From the NCBI GenBank assembly GCA_002347125.1, contig DDXG01000029.1, positions 1 to 16,106 on the forward strand: a stretch of DNA of 16,106 nucleotides, in the 5' to 3' direction. The notes under the pieces were generated by a model. It was not told the origin of the DNA and searched no databases. It saw nothing but the letters and a program-made list of their open reading frames with translations. Both the position numbers and the translations under genes were made by a program. This DNA is from Phycisphaerales bacterium UBA2266 (GTDB lineage Bacteria > Planctomycetota > Phycisphaerae > Sedimentisphaerales > Anaerobacaceae). Positions 1-10,030 of this stretch are shown one piece after another (position 1 is the stretch's first letter; each line of letters begins with the position of its first letter).

Positions 1-321
1 CGGCGAGAAATGGGGTCCGACCAGCGGGCCGTCGGTGCCGACGATGCCGGGTTTGAGATTGGAGGATACGGCGGGCAAGACCATCAGGTCTTCAATTGCG
101 GCCGCCTTCACGGAGGCGGTTTTCACAAGGTAGACCGTGTTGTCGGGAGCGGGTCTGTCGTGCTGTTCGATCCAGACCAGCCGCGAGCCGTCGCCGCTGA
201 CAACGATACAGGGCTTGCGAACGGCGTTGTTCGTGAGCCGAACGGTCTGCCCGCCCGTGCAGGTACTCAGGCAAATCAGCGACAGCAGGACCACAATGAG
301 GCGGTTGCCCAGGATGTGCAT
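1..321 (-). CDS. Exported protein, possible propeller-type, N-terminal part only
   Basis: The first 107 codons of a gene that continues beyond the left edge. The ATG at 321-319 is preceded by AAGGAG (330-335) at 8 bases, a very good ribosome binding site. The product starts MHILGNRLIVVLLSLICLSTC, a basic and hydrophobic signal peptide. The LSTC at residues 18-21 is only a loose lipobox because Thr sits at -1, so either lipoprotein export or ordinary signal peptidase I cleavage is possible. The mature part contains CIVVSGDGSRLVWIEQ, which resembles the SxDGxxLxW strand of TolB/PD40 beta-propeller blades. A periplasmic or surface propeller protein is therefore a reasonable guess, but there is too little sequence to name it. 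It lies 206 bases downstream of the pseudopilin gene on the same strand and has its own candidate promoter. Confidence 0.7.
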   Translation of the reverse strand, partial: MHILGNRLIVVLLSLICLSTCTGGQTVRLTNNAVRKPCIVVSGDGSRLVWIEQHDRPAPDNTVYLVKTASVKAAAIEDLMVLPAVSSNLKPGIVGTDGPLVGPHFSP

Positions 322-423
322 GCGGTTGTCTCCTTGGAGTCATACCTTGTTCGGGATAATGTCCGTTCGGCCCCCATCGGCGGGTTCTTGATGCCTGTGG
401 CCCAACCTGCCAGGCCGCAGCTT

Positions 424-453
424 ATCATATCATGGGAGGCCGGGCCACGTAAA
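424..453 (-). promoter_or_regulatory. Candidate sigma70-like promoter for the exported protein at 321
   Basis: On the minus strand TTTACG (453-448) and TATGAT (429-424) are separated by 18 bases. They match the -35 consensus at 4 of 6 and the -10 consensus at 5 of 6 positions. The predicted transcript would have a leader of roughly 95 bases before the ATG at 321. Found by eye only; planctomycete promoters are poorly characterised. Confidence 0.3.
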
Positions 454-527
454 GGGGGCGACAGAGATACCGGCGCACGGCCGCGGAAAGAATGATCGAA
501 CGGCCCGGCAGAGGCCCTGTCAGACGG

Positions 528-1397
528 CTACTGAAGGGCTGAACGGGGCACATAGAACATGCCCGGCCCATAGTCGGCTGGGTATGGCGTGGCGGTCTCG
601 ACGTTCAGGATGGCCCGCACAGCCACGGTGTCGTCGGCGTCGTAGCGTTCGACGTGGCCGTCGAGGTGGCCTGCGGTCAGCCGCAGACCTCTGACGAGAA
701 CGGGGTTTCGCGGGCCGGAGACGGACCAGAAGGAGGATGTCAGAAGCGTCCCTTCGCGGACAGAGGCGTGGCGCATGGGTTCGCAGCTTCCGTAGGCGCT
801 TCGCTGGCTGTAGTGGCCATAGCCCAGATAGCAGGAGACGGCCAAGCGGGTTTGTGGCCGTCCGGCGGTGAGCGTCCGGGGCCCCTGGAACAGTCTGCCC
901 TCAGAGATATAGCCGGTGTAACCCCAGTAGAAGCAGTAGGTTCCGCTGATGGGGTCCCTGGCGACGGGGGTGTCGGGGTTGTCCCAATCGTCGCCCGCAG
1001 CCCAGGCGGCTTCGATGTACTTGCTCCTGCGGGGGGCGTTGGGGCAGTACATGGTGTCGCCGTCGGGGATGTAGGCGCCCAGGTAGGCGCTCATGGAGCG
1101 GTGGACGCGGGGGCTCCGAGAGTAGAAGCCCGTGATCATCATGGGTTCCTGCCAGTTCCATGAGGTGGCTTCGTAGCCGATGGTGGCGACGGAGTCGGGC
1201 AGGTGGTCGCCGTTGTCGGCGGCGTAGAGGTTCAGGGCGCGGGCGATCTGCTGCTGGCGGGTCATGCCGAGTGTGATGCGGGCCTGGCGGCGGGCCTTAC
1301 CCAGGGCCGGCAGGAGAATACCGAGCAGAAGGGCGATGATGGAGATCACTACCAGCAGCTCGACGAGGGTGAACGCCGAGCGCGATTTCGCCCCCAA
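528..1397 (-). CDS. Prepilin-type N-terminal cleavage/methylation protein (pseudopilin-like)
   Basis: A 289-residue protein of the type II secretion/type IV pilus pseudopilin class. Residues 1-8 form a short basic leader. SA|FTLVELLVVISIIALLLG follows, with the conserved Glu at +5 and a hydrophobic helix of about 20 residues, then the usual polar helix (ALGKARRQARITLGMTRQQQ). Prepilin peptidase should cleave before Phe9. The Tyr/Trp-rich C-terminal part ends in AGHLDGHVERY, which resembles the DGHV element of planctomycete H-X9-DG pseudopilins, although the upstream His is not obvious. Such proteins occur in many copies in planctomycetes and are often not true pilus subunits. The start is uncertain. 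TTG at 1397-1395 has no clear ribosome binding site, whereas GGAGG at 1434-1430 is ideally placed for an in-frame ATA at 1421-1419, which would add eight residues. The reading frame is closed by TAG just upstream of that GGAGG. Confidence 0.85.
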   Translation of the reverse strand: MGAKSRSAFTLVELLVVISIIALLLGILLPALGKARRQARITLGMTRQQQIARALNLYAADNGDHLPDSVATIGYEATSWNWQEPMMITGFYSRSPRVHRSMSAYLGAYIPDGDTMYCPNAPRRSKYIEAAWAAGDDWDNPDTPVARDPISGTYCFYWGYTGYISEGRLFQGPRTLTAGRPQTRLAVSCYLGYGHYSQRSAYGSCEPMRHASVREGTLLTSSFWSVSGPRNPVLVRGLRLTAGHLDGHVERYDADDTVAVRAILNVETATPYPADYGPGMFYVPRSALQ

Positions 1398-1474
1398 CCC
1401 ATTGGATGATCGGACGTTTATGGGCCTGACCTCCGACTATCCGGGCCACCACACGAGGCCCCACATACGCCGGT

Positions 1475-1503
1475 ATTCTACCACCGTATGCGGCCGGATT
1501 CAA
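1475..1503 (-). promoter_or_regulatory. Candidate sigma70-like promoter for the pseudopilin gene
   Basis: On the minus strand TTGAAT (1503-1498) and TAGAAT (1480-1475) are separated by exactly 17 bases, matching the consensus at 4 of 6 and 5 of 6 positions. Transcription would start near 1468, about 35 bases ahead of the GGAGG at 1434-1430. The element lies in the 125-150 base gap after the LamG gene, so the pseudopilin is probably transcribed independently of it. Confidence 0.45.
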
Positions 1504-1516
1504 CCCCATAATACCG

Positions 1517-1526
1517 ACACGCGTGT
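1517..1526. promoter_or_regulatory. 10-base perfect palindrome upstream of the pseudopilin promoter
   Basis: ACACGCGTGT is a perfect palindrome lying between the LamG stop codon and the candidate -35 box of the pseudopilin. A second inverted pair, CGGTATT (1471-1477) and AATACCG (1510-1516), brackets the promoter itself. Together they could be regulator binding sites. Chance occurrence is quite possible. Confidence 0.25.
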
Positions 1527-1546
1527 TCTTTTCAGTAGAACGGGGA

Positions 1547-4500
1547 TTATCGACCGCCCGTCAAGGTGATTGCCACCGGTGAAGACAGGGTGGAAGCGGT
1601 GTTGTTGTCTGTAGCTGCGGCCGTGATGTTATACGTTCCGGATCCTCCAGCACTCCAGGAGGCTGTCCAGCCGTCCGAGCCGTCGTTGTCCGTGCTCAAG
1701 GGGGCGCCATTAATGTGGAAACTGACGCTAACGACCTGACCGTCGGCGTCGGATGCCTCGGCGACAACCGGGATGGTGGAGTAGGCGGCGAACTGCTGGC
1801 CGGCTGAGGGCTGGATGACCTCGACCTGCGGGGGTACGTTCTCCGTCGGTGGGTCGATGGGGCCCTCGGCCAGCCAGTTCTCGGCCAGCAGGGCCAGGTC
1901 GAGCAGGTTGACGACGCCATCCTGGTTGAGGTCGGGCGATACGATGACCTCCGGTTTGGGACTGAGGCTGGCGTAGGCCGTGCCGCCGTAGGCGCCCATG
2001 TTGATCCGTCCGCCGTGCGGGGCAGGCTCACCACCGATATCGGAGGCCGGGTCGCCGCCGTCGACGGCGGGACTGGTGACCTTGTCCAGGACCCAGACGT
2101 CATGATCGGGCCAGTACCGGCCCCGCGTGCTCTTGATGTGATAGTCGCCGGCATCGGCATCAGCGAATAACGGATCGGGATCGACGCTTGAATCACCGGC
2201 ATAGAGGTAGAGATTCTGCGCCTCCGCGGCACTAAGCGCCCGGTTGTAGATCCGGACGTCGTCGATGATCCCTTTGGTGGAGGCAAGAAACCTGTCAGTG
2301 CCGCAGTAGGACCAGGCGCCCCCGATGGTGAGTGGTTGGACGTCGTTCATGATCGACTTGATGCTCAATGTGGCCTGACTATCGAGGGCTCCATCGATGT
2401 AGATGGCCGCAGCCCCCTGGTCGAAAACGGCCAGAAGATGGTGCCATTGGTTCCTGGCGGCTGTGCCAGTACTAATCAACTCATCATAAGTTGAGCTGGA
2501 ACTGTGAATTCGCAGATGCACTCGGTCTGTGTCAGCCACGGCGAATCCATACGCCCTGGAGTTTCCAGGAGAATACGGTTCCTCCGGACAGAATGCGAAT
2601 TTGTAGATGCCGAAATTCGTTCCTCCTGTGCTGAAGCTCCAGAAGGCGAGAGTCATGGCGTTGGACGGCGTCAGAGTGTCCGCGTCGGGGACCTGCACAT
2701 GGTCATTGACACCGTCGAAATCCAAGGCGCTACCGAGCTTCCCTGCGGCCCACTGGGCGCCGTGTATCTGCCCATGATTGTTGCCGACGGAGTCGATCGC
2801 GACGCTGCCGGTGCCGTCGTCGAACCTCCAGTGAGCCACGAGACCGTTGTTCCCCGAATCTGCGCCGCCACCAGAAGCAATACCATACTGGTAAAGGCTC
2901 TGGACTTCCCACGCACTGAGGACCCGGTTGTAGATTCGGACGTCGTCCACCTGACCGTTGTTGGCCCGAAAGCGAGTAGTGCCACAGTAATCCCAGAAGC
3001 CTCCGATGGTCAGTGGTTGGGTATCATTCATTATGGACGATACGCTCATCGAAGCGGCCACATCCAGGGAGCCATCGATGTAAAGGGCGGCCTGGCCGTG
3101 GTCAAAGGTGCCCACCAGGTGATGCCACCCGTCCTGTCCGACAACGCCGTTACTCGCGAGGTCATCGTACGTCGAAGCAGACGAGTAGATTCTGAGGTGT
3201 AAGTCACCTGCGGCGCCGACATTGAAGGCATAGGCTCTGGAACTGGCGCAGAATGCGAGCTTGTAGACTCCTGTACCCGTCCCCTCGTTCAGGAGCCAAT
3301 AGGAGATGGTCATTGTGTTCTGCGGTGTCAGGACATCGGCATCGGGAACCCGCAAGTAGTCATCGACGCCGTCAAAACCCAGTGCACCGCCGATTCGGCC
3401 GGTGACCCACTGAGCACCGTACAGTTGGCCATGGTTGTTGCCGGCGGAATCGAATGCAGTACTGCCGCTGCCTTCGTCGAATTTCCAGTGGGCCACCAGG
3501 CCGGCGTCGGTTTGACCCTGTTCATCTTCAACCCAACTGAATTGGGCGGTGCAGCCGAAGAGGTCGCCGTCTCGGTTGTTGTAGAGGATGCAGTTGCGGA
3601 TGTCGGGATTGGAGTTCTCGTAGGCTGCGATGCCAAAGGTGTTGGCGACGATGGAGAGGTTCTCAAGGGTGGGGCTGCTGCCGTTGTTGCAGGAGACGGC
3701 CAGATCGCTGCCGGTGATGATGAAGTTCTTCAGGATGGCGGTCGGGCCTTCACCACTGTGGAAGCTGATGGCATCGGCCCCGGTGGCGGCCAGGACGGCC
3801 GGGTCGTCGGCGCTGCGGATGGCGACGGCCTTGCCCATGTAATTGAGCGGCTGGTCATAGAAACCCGGCCAGACGAGAATGGTGTCGCCGCTGTTAGCCA
3901 GGTCGATGGCGTGTTGGATTGTCGCAAACGCCGTCTCACGGGCGGCCCCATCATTGCCGTCGCTGCCGTTGTCGCCATCGACATGATAGGTCTGAGGCAC
4001 CGGCGGTAACGTACCACCTTGCGAATACAGGTATGCCACCTCGGTTGCCGTCAGGGGGCGGTTGTACAGCCTCACGTCATCGATCCTGCCATCGAACCCG
4101 TAGAACGAGTCGCCATCACTGCCGAGCCATCCGATGTATGCGTTCCAGGGCATGTCGCGGCAGGCGTTCATTATTCCTTGCGTAATGCCATGTGCGGCGC
4201 GCACTCCGTCGACGTATATCTCGAAGCCAACTGGATTCGACGGGTGCTTGATGCCGACCACATGGTGCCATCGGTTGGTCAGGACGGTTCCTCCGACAAG
4301 ATGGCCGCTGGTGCCCGTGCTGCCGACGCCCACGATGACATTGTCACCGTGAATCTGCAGGTAATAGTCAAAGTCAGGCGATCCTGGCGCAGATTGGATG
4401 CTCCGGGAGAATAGCCTCTCATAGGAGCCGGTCTGCCGGTTGCGATATATCCACATTGATATGCTGAACGCACTGCCCATGTTGAGACTTGGGTCCGACG

Positions 4501-5812
4501 GGATTACGACACGGTCGTTGACGCCATCCAGCCCCAGTGCGCCTCCGATGAGCCCGGCCGCCCAGGTCGCCCCGCCCTCCAGCACGCCATCGTTCGCGCC
4601 CGCTGAGTCGAACGCGGTCAGACCGGTTCCCTCGTCGAGCTTCCAGTGGGAGACCAGCCCCACGGGTTCGACTACAACGCCAGCCCCGTAGAGTTCGTCG
4701 ACCTGTGTCTGACTCAATGCCTGGTTGTAGAGGCGGACGTCATCTATCAGGCCGCCGAAGTAGCCGGCCGGCGTGATGCCGGCGCGGGAGACTCGGCCGA
4801 GGTTGACCTTGTCGTCATCGTAATTGCCGGCGTAATCGATGGGATCCGGGGAACAGGTTCTGGCTCCATCAACGACGGTGTTGATATAAAGGGCCTGCGT
4901 GGTTCCCTGTCGGACCGCGACAATGTGGTACCATTCACCGCCTGCGAGGGGCGTGTTGCCGTACAGCGCTTCCAGGGTGCCATTGCCGGTGACCATCGAG
5001 AAGCCCGTGATGCCCGTGTCGAGCCGGTTGACCGCGCAGCCCAGGCGGTTGGAGGCGGTGCCGCTGGCGGCGGCGTTCAGGTCCACGAGCACTTCGAGGC
5101 CGGTGGCTTCCTGGGCGAAACGGCACCAGAGCGATACGGCAAAATCCTCGCGAGGAAGCCAGATCGGCTCGTTGTTCGGCAGGGCGACGTAATCGTCGAC
5201 GCCGTCGAAGCTCAGGGCGCCGCCGATGAGTCCCGCCGTCCATGCAGCGCCATAGACTGTTCCATTCTTACCACCGGCCGCATCGTAGGCGGTGTTGCCG
5301 GAGGTTTCGTCGAGTTTCCAATGGGCCACGAGTCCGTCGCCGGATTGGGGCTCCTGGTGGACCATGAGGCTGTCGACGAGCGTCACGCCGTCAATGGCGT
5401 AGAGCACGATCAGACAGTCTCCCTCGGCCGTGCAGCGGTAGTCGATCCGGAAGTGCTCGCCGGCGGGGATCGCCGGATCGCCGGGGTTATACTTGGTGAC
5501 CTGGAAGAACCACCAGATATCCTGCAAGTCGCCGTCAGCGTCGATGACGTCCACCCGCGGTCCGCTGGGCACCAGACTTTGCAGGGGGCCGGCCCACTGC
5601 CCCGTCTGGCAGTCATCGTGCCCGATGTATCCGCCATAGGCGCCGCCGTCGGAGGCGATACCGATGGTCACGACCGAGCCGACCTGCACCGTGATTTCGT
5701 CGGGCGCCGTTGCGCCGTCGATGGTGAGCGTGATGGCGGCCCGGCCCACACCCGCGCAAATCATCAGCATCACAGCCGCGACAATCCACATTCGTTCTCT
5801 CAGTCTCAACAT
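1547..5812 (-). CDS. Secreted multi-LamG, beta-helix and dockerin-like protein
   Basis: A 1421-residue exported modular protein, probably a cell-surface or extracellular carbohydrate- or protein-binding protein. The ATG at 5812 is chosen because AAGGAG (5824-5819) lies 6 bases upstream; a GTG five codons earlier (5827) overlaps that site. Numbered from this ATG: signal peptide about 1-25; a beta-rich N-terminal domain to about 158; LamG domains of the concanavalin A-like fold at about 159-378, 384-599, 770-978 and 989-1206, each opening with GLVxHWxxDxxxG and ending with a DDVRxYNxxL helix; a right-handed beta-helix segment at about 608-763; its usual planctomycete C-terminal cap (DPLFADADAGDYHI to INMGAYGG) at about 1211-1283; one dockerin-like calcium loop, DLNQDGVVNLLD, at about 1293-1316; and an Ig-like domain at about 1326-1418. 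The cap is separated from the helix by the last two LamG domains. No catalytic residues were recognised. It follows the sigma factor gene by 43 bases, so co-transcription is likely. Confidence 0.88.
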   Translation of the reverse strand: MLRLRERMWIVAAVMLMICAGVGRAAITLTIDGATAPDEITVQVGSVVTIGIASDGGAYGGYIGHDDCQTGQWAGPLQSLVPSGPRVDVIDADGDLQDIWWFFQVTKYNPGDPAIPAGEHFRIDYRCTAEGDCLIVLYAIDGVTLVDSLMVHQEPQSGDGLVAHWKLDETSGNTAYDAAGGKNGTVYGAAWTAGLIGGALSFDGVDDYVALPNNEPIWLPREDFAVSLWCRFAQEATGLEVLVDLNAAASGTASNRLGCAVNRLDTGITGFSMVTGNGTLEALYGNTPLAGGEWYHIVAVRQGTTQALYINTVVDGARTCSPDPIDYAGNYDDDKVNLGRVSRAGITPAGYFGGLIDDVRLYNQALSQTQVDELYGAGVVVEPVGLVSHWKLDEGTGLTAFDSAGANDGVLEGGATWAAGLIGGALGLDGVNDRVVIPSDPSLNMGSAFSISMWIYRNRQTGSYERLFSRSIQSAPGSPDFDYYLQIHGDNVIVGVGSTGTSGHLVGGTVLTNRWHHVVGIKHPSNPVGFEIYVDGVRAAHGITQGIMNACRDMPWNAYIGWLGSDGDSFYGFDGRIDDVRLYNRPLTATEVAYLYSQGGTLPPVPQTYHVDGDNGSDGNDGAARETAFATIQHAIDLANSGDTILVWPGFYDQPLNYMGKAVAIRSADDPAVLAATGADAISFHSGEGPTAILKNFIITGSDLAVSCNNGSSPTLENLSIVANTFGIAAYENSNPDIRNCILYNNRDGDLFGCTAQFSWVEDEQGQTDAGLVAHWKFDEGSGSTAFDSAGNNHGQLYGAQWVTGRIGGALGFDGVDDYLRVPDADVLTPQNTMTISYWLLNEGTGTGVYKLAFCASSRAYAFNVGAAGDLHLRIYSSASTYDDLASNGVVGQDGWHHLVGTFDHGQAALYIDGSLDVAASMSVSSIMNDTQPLTIGGFWDYCGTTRFRANNGQVDDVRIYNRVLSAWEVQSLYQYGIASGGGADSGNNGLVAHWRFDDGTGSVAIDSVGNNHGQIHGAQWAAGKLGSALDFDGVNDHVQVPDADTLTPSNAMTLAFWSFSTGGTNFGIYKFAFCPEEPYSPGNSRAYGFAVADTDRVHLRIHSSSSTYDELISTGTAARNQWHHLLAVFDQGAAAIYIDGALDSQATLSIKSIMNDVQPLTIGGAWSYCGTDRFLASTKGIIDDVRIYNRALSAAEAQNLYLYAGDSSVDPDPLFADADAGDYHIKSTRGRYWPDHDVWVLDKVTSPAVDGGDPASDIGGEPAPHGGRINMGAYGGTAYASLSPKPEVIVSPDLNQDGVVNLLDLALLAENWLAEGPIDPPTENVPPQVEVIQPSAGQQFAAYSTIPVVAEASDADGQVVSVSFHINGAPLSTDNDGSDGWTASWSAGGSGTYNITAAATDNNTASTLSSPVAITLTGGR
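2195..3505 (-). repeat. Tandem duplicated LamG domains (third and fourth copies)
   Basis: Two adjacent LamG units (3505-2879 and 2848-2195) are much more alike than either is to the first two. Shared stretches include FDSAGNNHGQ/IDSVGNNHGQ, VPDAD-LTP, YKLAFC/YKFAFC, the TYD(D/E)L motif, SIMNDxQPLTIGG and YCGTxRF. This points to an internal duplication within the gene. The second copy has extra residues after the AFC motif (PEEPYSPGN). Confidence 0.75.
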
Positions 5813-5855
5813 GGTCTTCTCCTTCACCTGAACCGTGCAACAAATCCCGACTCCA

Positions 5856-7703
5856 TCATTGATCGAAAAGGTCCATCATCCAGATCCGGCCGGCGCCTCG
5901 TTTTACGGAGCCCGAACCGCCCCTTCCCGCAAACGCCGGGAATTCGGGCTCCGCACCGAGTTGCTGAGCGTAGGAAAACGCGAGTCGTCCCACAACCTTC
6001 CACTGCCGACCGTCATATTGTTCGAACAAAACGGCCTCGATGGCGTCGGCCTCGAGGTCAATCGTGTAGGCCAGGCGGCGATGATCCTGCATCAGCGTCA
6101 CCTGCACGGTGTTTTCGTCTATGCGTTGGGTCTCGAAGGGGATCTGCTGTTCGGCGGCGTCGCGCCGGACCGTGTCGACCGTGTGCAGACCCATCCAGGG
6201 TCTGGCCAGGCCCCTGAAGAGGCTATGAGGGCTGTAACGGGCGATGACGCCCGAGGCTGAATCGTACTCGACAGCGCCGCTTTCGGCGTCGAACCAGCGG
6301 ACCACACCGTCGACGACCACTTGCAGTCTTGGCCTGTGGCTGTCAAAGGCGGCGTATACCAGGGGCATGCGCCCGGTTATCCGGATTCGCCTGCCGGCGA
6401 CTGTTCCCGACGCCGTGAAGGCGGCCCAGCCCTGCCTGTGAATCGCATCGCGGGTATCCACGACCGGCGTGCTGCCGGGCCAGTCGTACTGGAAGAAGAC
6501 CTCATCCAGCACGTTGGCGTGGCGGTCGATCCGCCAGATGCGGTCGTTCTGTGAATCGCTGGGTTCACAGATGACCAGCAGACCCCGGCCCACACTGTCG
6601 CAGCGTTCGATGCCCGGCGAGCCGCCCTCCATCAGGGAGATGAACCTGCTCAGGCCCGGGCTGTCGGTCGGCAGGCGCATCACGGACAAATCCGCGTTGT
6701 AGAATCGCCGGTTCTCCATCGTGACGGTGCGTGCCTTATGGAAGTACGAGGCGAACTGGTTTTGCAGATACCGGCAGACGGGCTGGGTGCCTCCGGCGTC
6801 GGCGGAGACGACCTTCATCATGACCGGGCCGCCGGGCCCCTCCGGATAGAAGTACCACCGCTGGCGGCTGCCCGCGGCAGGGGTGGGATTGGCTGCAACG
6901 AACGTCTGCTCGACGCTCGACGGCGGTTGTGAGTTGGTTGTCGGCGACTCCAAGACACTGATCCCAACGGCTCCGGCGGTTACGGCCGCGGCGCCGAGTA
7001 CGGCGACAACGGATGTCTTGCTTGCCAGGGCGGTCGTCAGCACGGCCAATGGACCGGCCTGGAGTGTTGCACCCGTGATCGAGACCTCCGCGGCAGCCGC
7101 GGGCGTCCGGGCCGTGAGCTTGCCGAACAGCACCAGGGCCGTCAGGAGGCAACCCTTGCCCAGGCCATGACGGGCAAGGCCGCGTGCGAGCGACTTCTTG
7201 GCGCGGCAAAAGAGCGAACGGGCCCCCAACTCGGAGATGCCCATCGTCTGGGCGATTTCGGCATACGCCATCTGCTGGTAGCACCGCATGACCAGGACCT
7301 GGCGATGCCGGGCGTCGAGGCGGTCCATGCAACCGAGGACGATATCCTTGAGTTCATCGGAGATCATGCGGGCGACAGCGTCCTTGCCCTGGTCCTGGAT
7401 GTCGTGGTCCTGCCCGGGTAGCGAGGTGTGGGCTCGGCCGTGGCGATGGTCGCACAGCTTATTGTACGCAATGGCGCAAACCCAATTCCAGAACCGCTCG
7501 GCGTTTCTGAGTGTATGAAAGACCCTGAACATCTCCAGCACGGTCTCCTGTGAAATATCGTCCGCGAGGTCTTCCCGCAAGGTCATGCGGTAGACGTACT
7601 CGTGTAGACGCACCTTAACTGTCTGCGCCAGTTGATTCTGCGAATCCCTGTCGCCCTGCTGAGCCTTTCTAATAATGTCGACCTGATTGGGGCTGCCACG
7701 CAT
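5856..7703 (-). CDS. ECF-type RNA polymerase sigma factor fused to a membrane and outer domain
   Basis: A 615-residue protein whose N-terminal third is an ECF-like sigma factor. A sigma-2 region lies at about residues 9-85 (DDISQETVLEMFRVF, then FWNWVCAIAYNKLCDHR) and a sigma-4 helix-turn-helix at about 115-173 (RHRQVLVMRCYQQMAYAEIAQTMG, then RSLFCRAKKSLARGL). Two hydrophobic stretches follow, at about 183-197 (GCLLTALVLFGKL) and 229-251 (TSVVAVLGAAAVTAGAVGISV). After them comes a region of about 350 residues, rich in beta-strand-like segments, that I do not recognise. The layout suggests a membrane-tethered sigma factor with an extracytoplasmic sensor or anchor, as known for other planctomycete sigma factors. 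The ATG at 7703 is preferred because the sigma-2 region starts just after it; an upstream GTG at 7748 would add 15 residues. No anti-sigma gene is visible. The LamG protein gene lies 43 bases downstream and may be a target or partner. Confidence 0.85.
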   Translation of the reverse strand: MRGSPNQVDIIRKAQQGDRDSQNQLAQTVKVRLHEYVYRMTLREDLADDISQETVLEMFRVFHTLRNAERFWNWVCAIAYNKLCDHRHGRAHTSLPGQDHDIQDQGKDAVARMISDELKDIVLGCMDRLDARHRQVLVMRCYQQMAYAEIAQTMGISELGARSLFCRAKKSLARGLARHGLGKGCLLTALVLFGKLTARTPAAAAEVSITGATLQAGPLAVLTTALASKTSVVAVLGAAAVTAGAVGISVLESPTTNSQPPSSVEQTFVAANPTPAAGSRQRWYFYPEGPGGPVMMKVVSADAGGTQPVCRYLQNQFASYFHKARTVTMENRRFYNADLSVMRLPTDSPGLSRFISLMEGGSPGIERCDSVGRGLLVICEPSDSQNDRIWRIDRHANVLDEVFFQYDWPGSTPVVDTRDAIHRQGWAAFTASGTVAGRRIRITGRMPLVYAAFDSHRPRLQVVVDGVVRWFDAESGAVEYDSASGVIARYSPHSLFRGLARPWMGLHTVDTVRRDAAEQQIPFETQRIDENTVQVTLMQDHRRLAYTIDLEADAIEAVLFEQYDGRQWKVVGRLAFSYAQQLGAEPEFPAFAGRGGSGSVKRGAGRIWMMDLFDQ

Positions 7704-8078
7704 CTGTAGTCCATAATAAGTCTGATTCGGCGGCAAAACGTGCCGCACTGATTTGACTATTTTAGCGATTTTTTTGTTCTCGGCCTGAGTGTTTTTGGCC
7801 CTTGGGTTGATGAATAGTTCTGTAAGTGCTGTATTTGTAACAACTTAGAGGCGTATTTGCCGTGCTGGGTACGGGGGCGAACCGGACGCGGGGAACGGAA
7901 AAAATTGTTCTGGAAGACTTGGCTCCCTCCGGCATGGGTGATTGGGATTCTGTGGCTGCCTAGTCGGCCCAGGCGACGACGGGCCCTTGAATGGCGCCGC
8001 GCCAACGGATAACATACCGCCGGATCGGTTGCCATCGGCGATGGACGGCCCATCGTACAAGAAGAGAACTGCCCCGCT
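7704..8078. promoter_or_regulatory. Divergent intergenic region between the sigma factor and ABC-F genes
   Basis: A stretch of 375 bases with no convincing gene. The half near the sigma factor is AT-rich and contains TAAAAT on the minus strand (7764-7759), a good -10 match without a recognisable -35 partner. The half near the ABC-F gene is GC-rich and contains repeated and inverted CCATCG/CGATGG hexamers (8032-8055). Promoters for both directions are expected here but none could be assigned with confidence. Confidence 0.4.
8032..8055 (+). repeat. CCATCG/CGATGG alternating repeat in the ABC-F leader
   Basis: CCATCG (8032-8037), CGATGG (8039-8044) and CCATCG (8050-8055) give two overlapping inverted repeats. 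In RNA the middle arm could pair with the left arm (5 pairs, 3-base loop) or with the right arm (6 pairs, 5-base loop), so the two hairpins exclude each other. In DNA the first two arms form a 13-base operator-like palindrome. It ends 23 bases before the start codon. Confidence 0.35.
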
Positions 8079-10028
<1,950 letters not shown>

Positions 10029-10030
10029 CC

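Noticed and set aside
10..495. A plus-strand open frame at the left edge
   Set aside because: The minus strand has a strong ribosome binding site and signal peptide at 321, and the plus frame has neither.
2195..5350. The LamG repeats as a CRISPR-like or satellite DNA array
   Set aside because: The repeats are long, diverged, and encode a recognised protein domain; they have no short identical units with spacers.
4646..6217. A 523-codon open frame antisense to the LamG gene and the end of the sigma factor gene
   Set aside because: It crosses the boundary of two convincing genes on the other strand and has no domain or start signal of its own.
7690..7696. A TATTAT -10 box just ahead of the sigma factor ATG
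   Set aside because: No -35 element lies at a suitable distance, and the box would leave almost no leader before the start codon.
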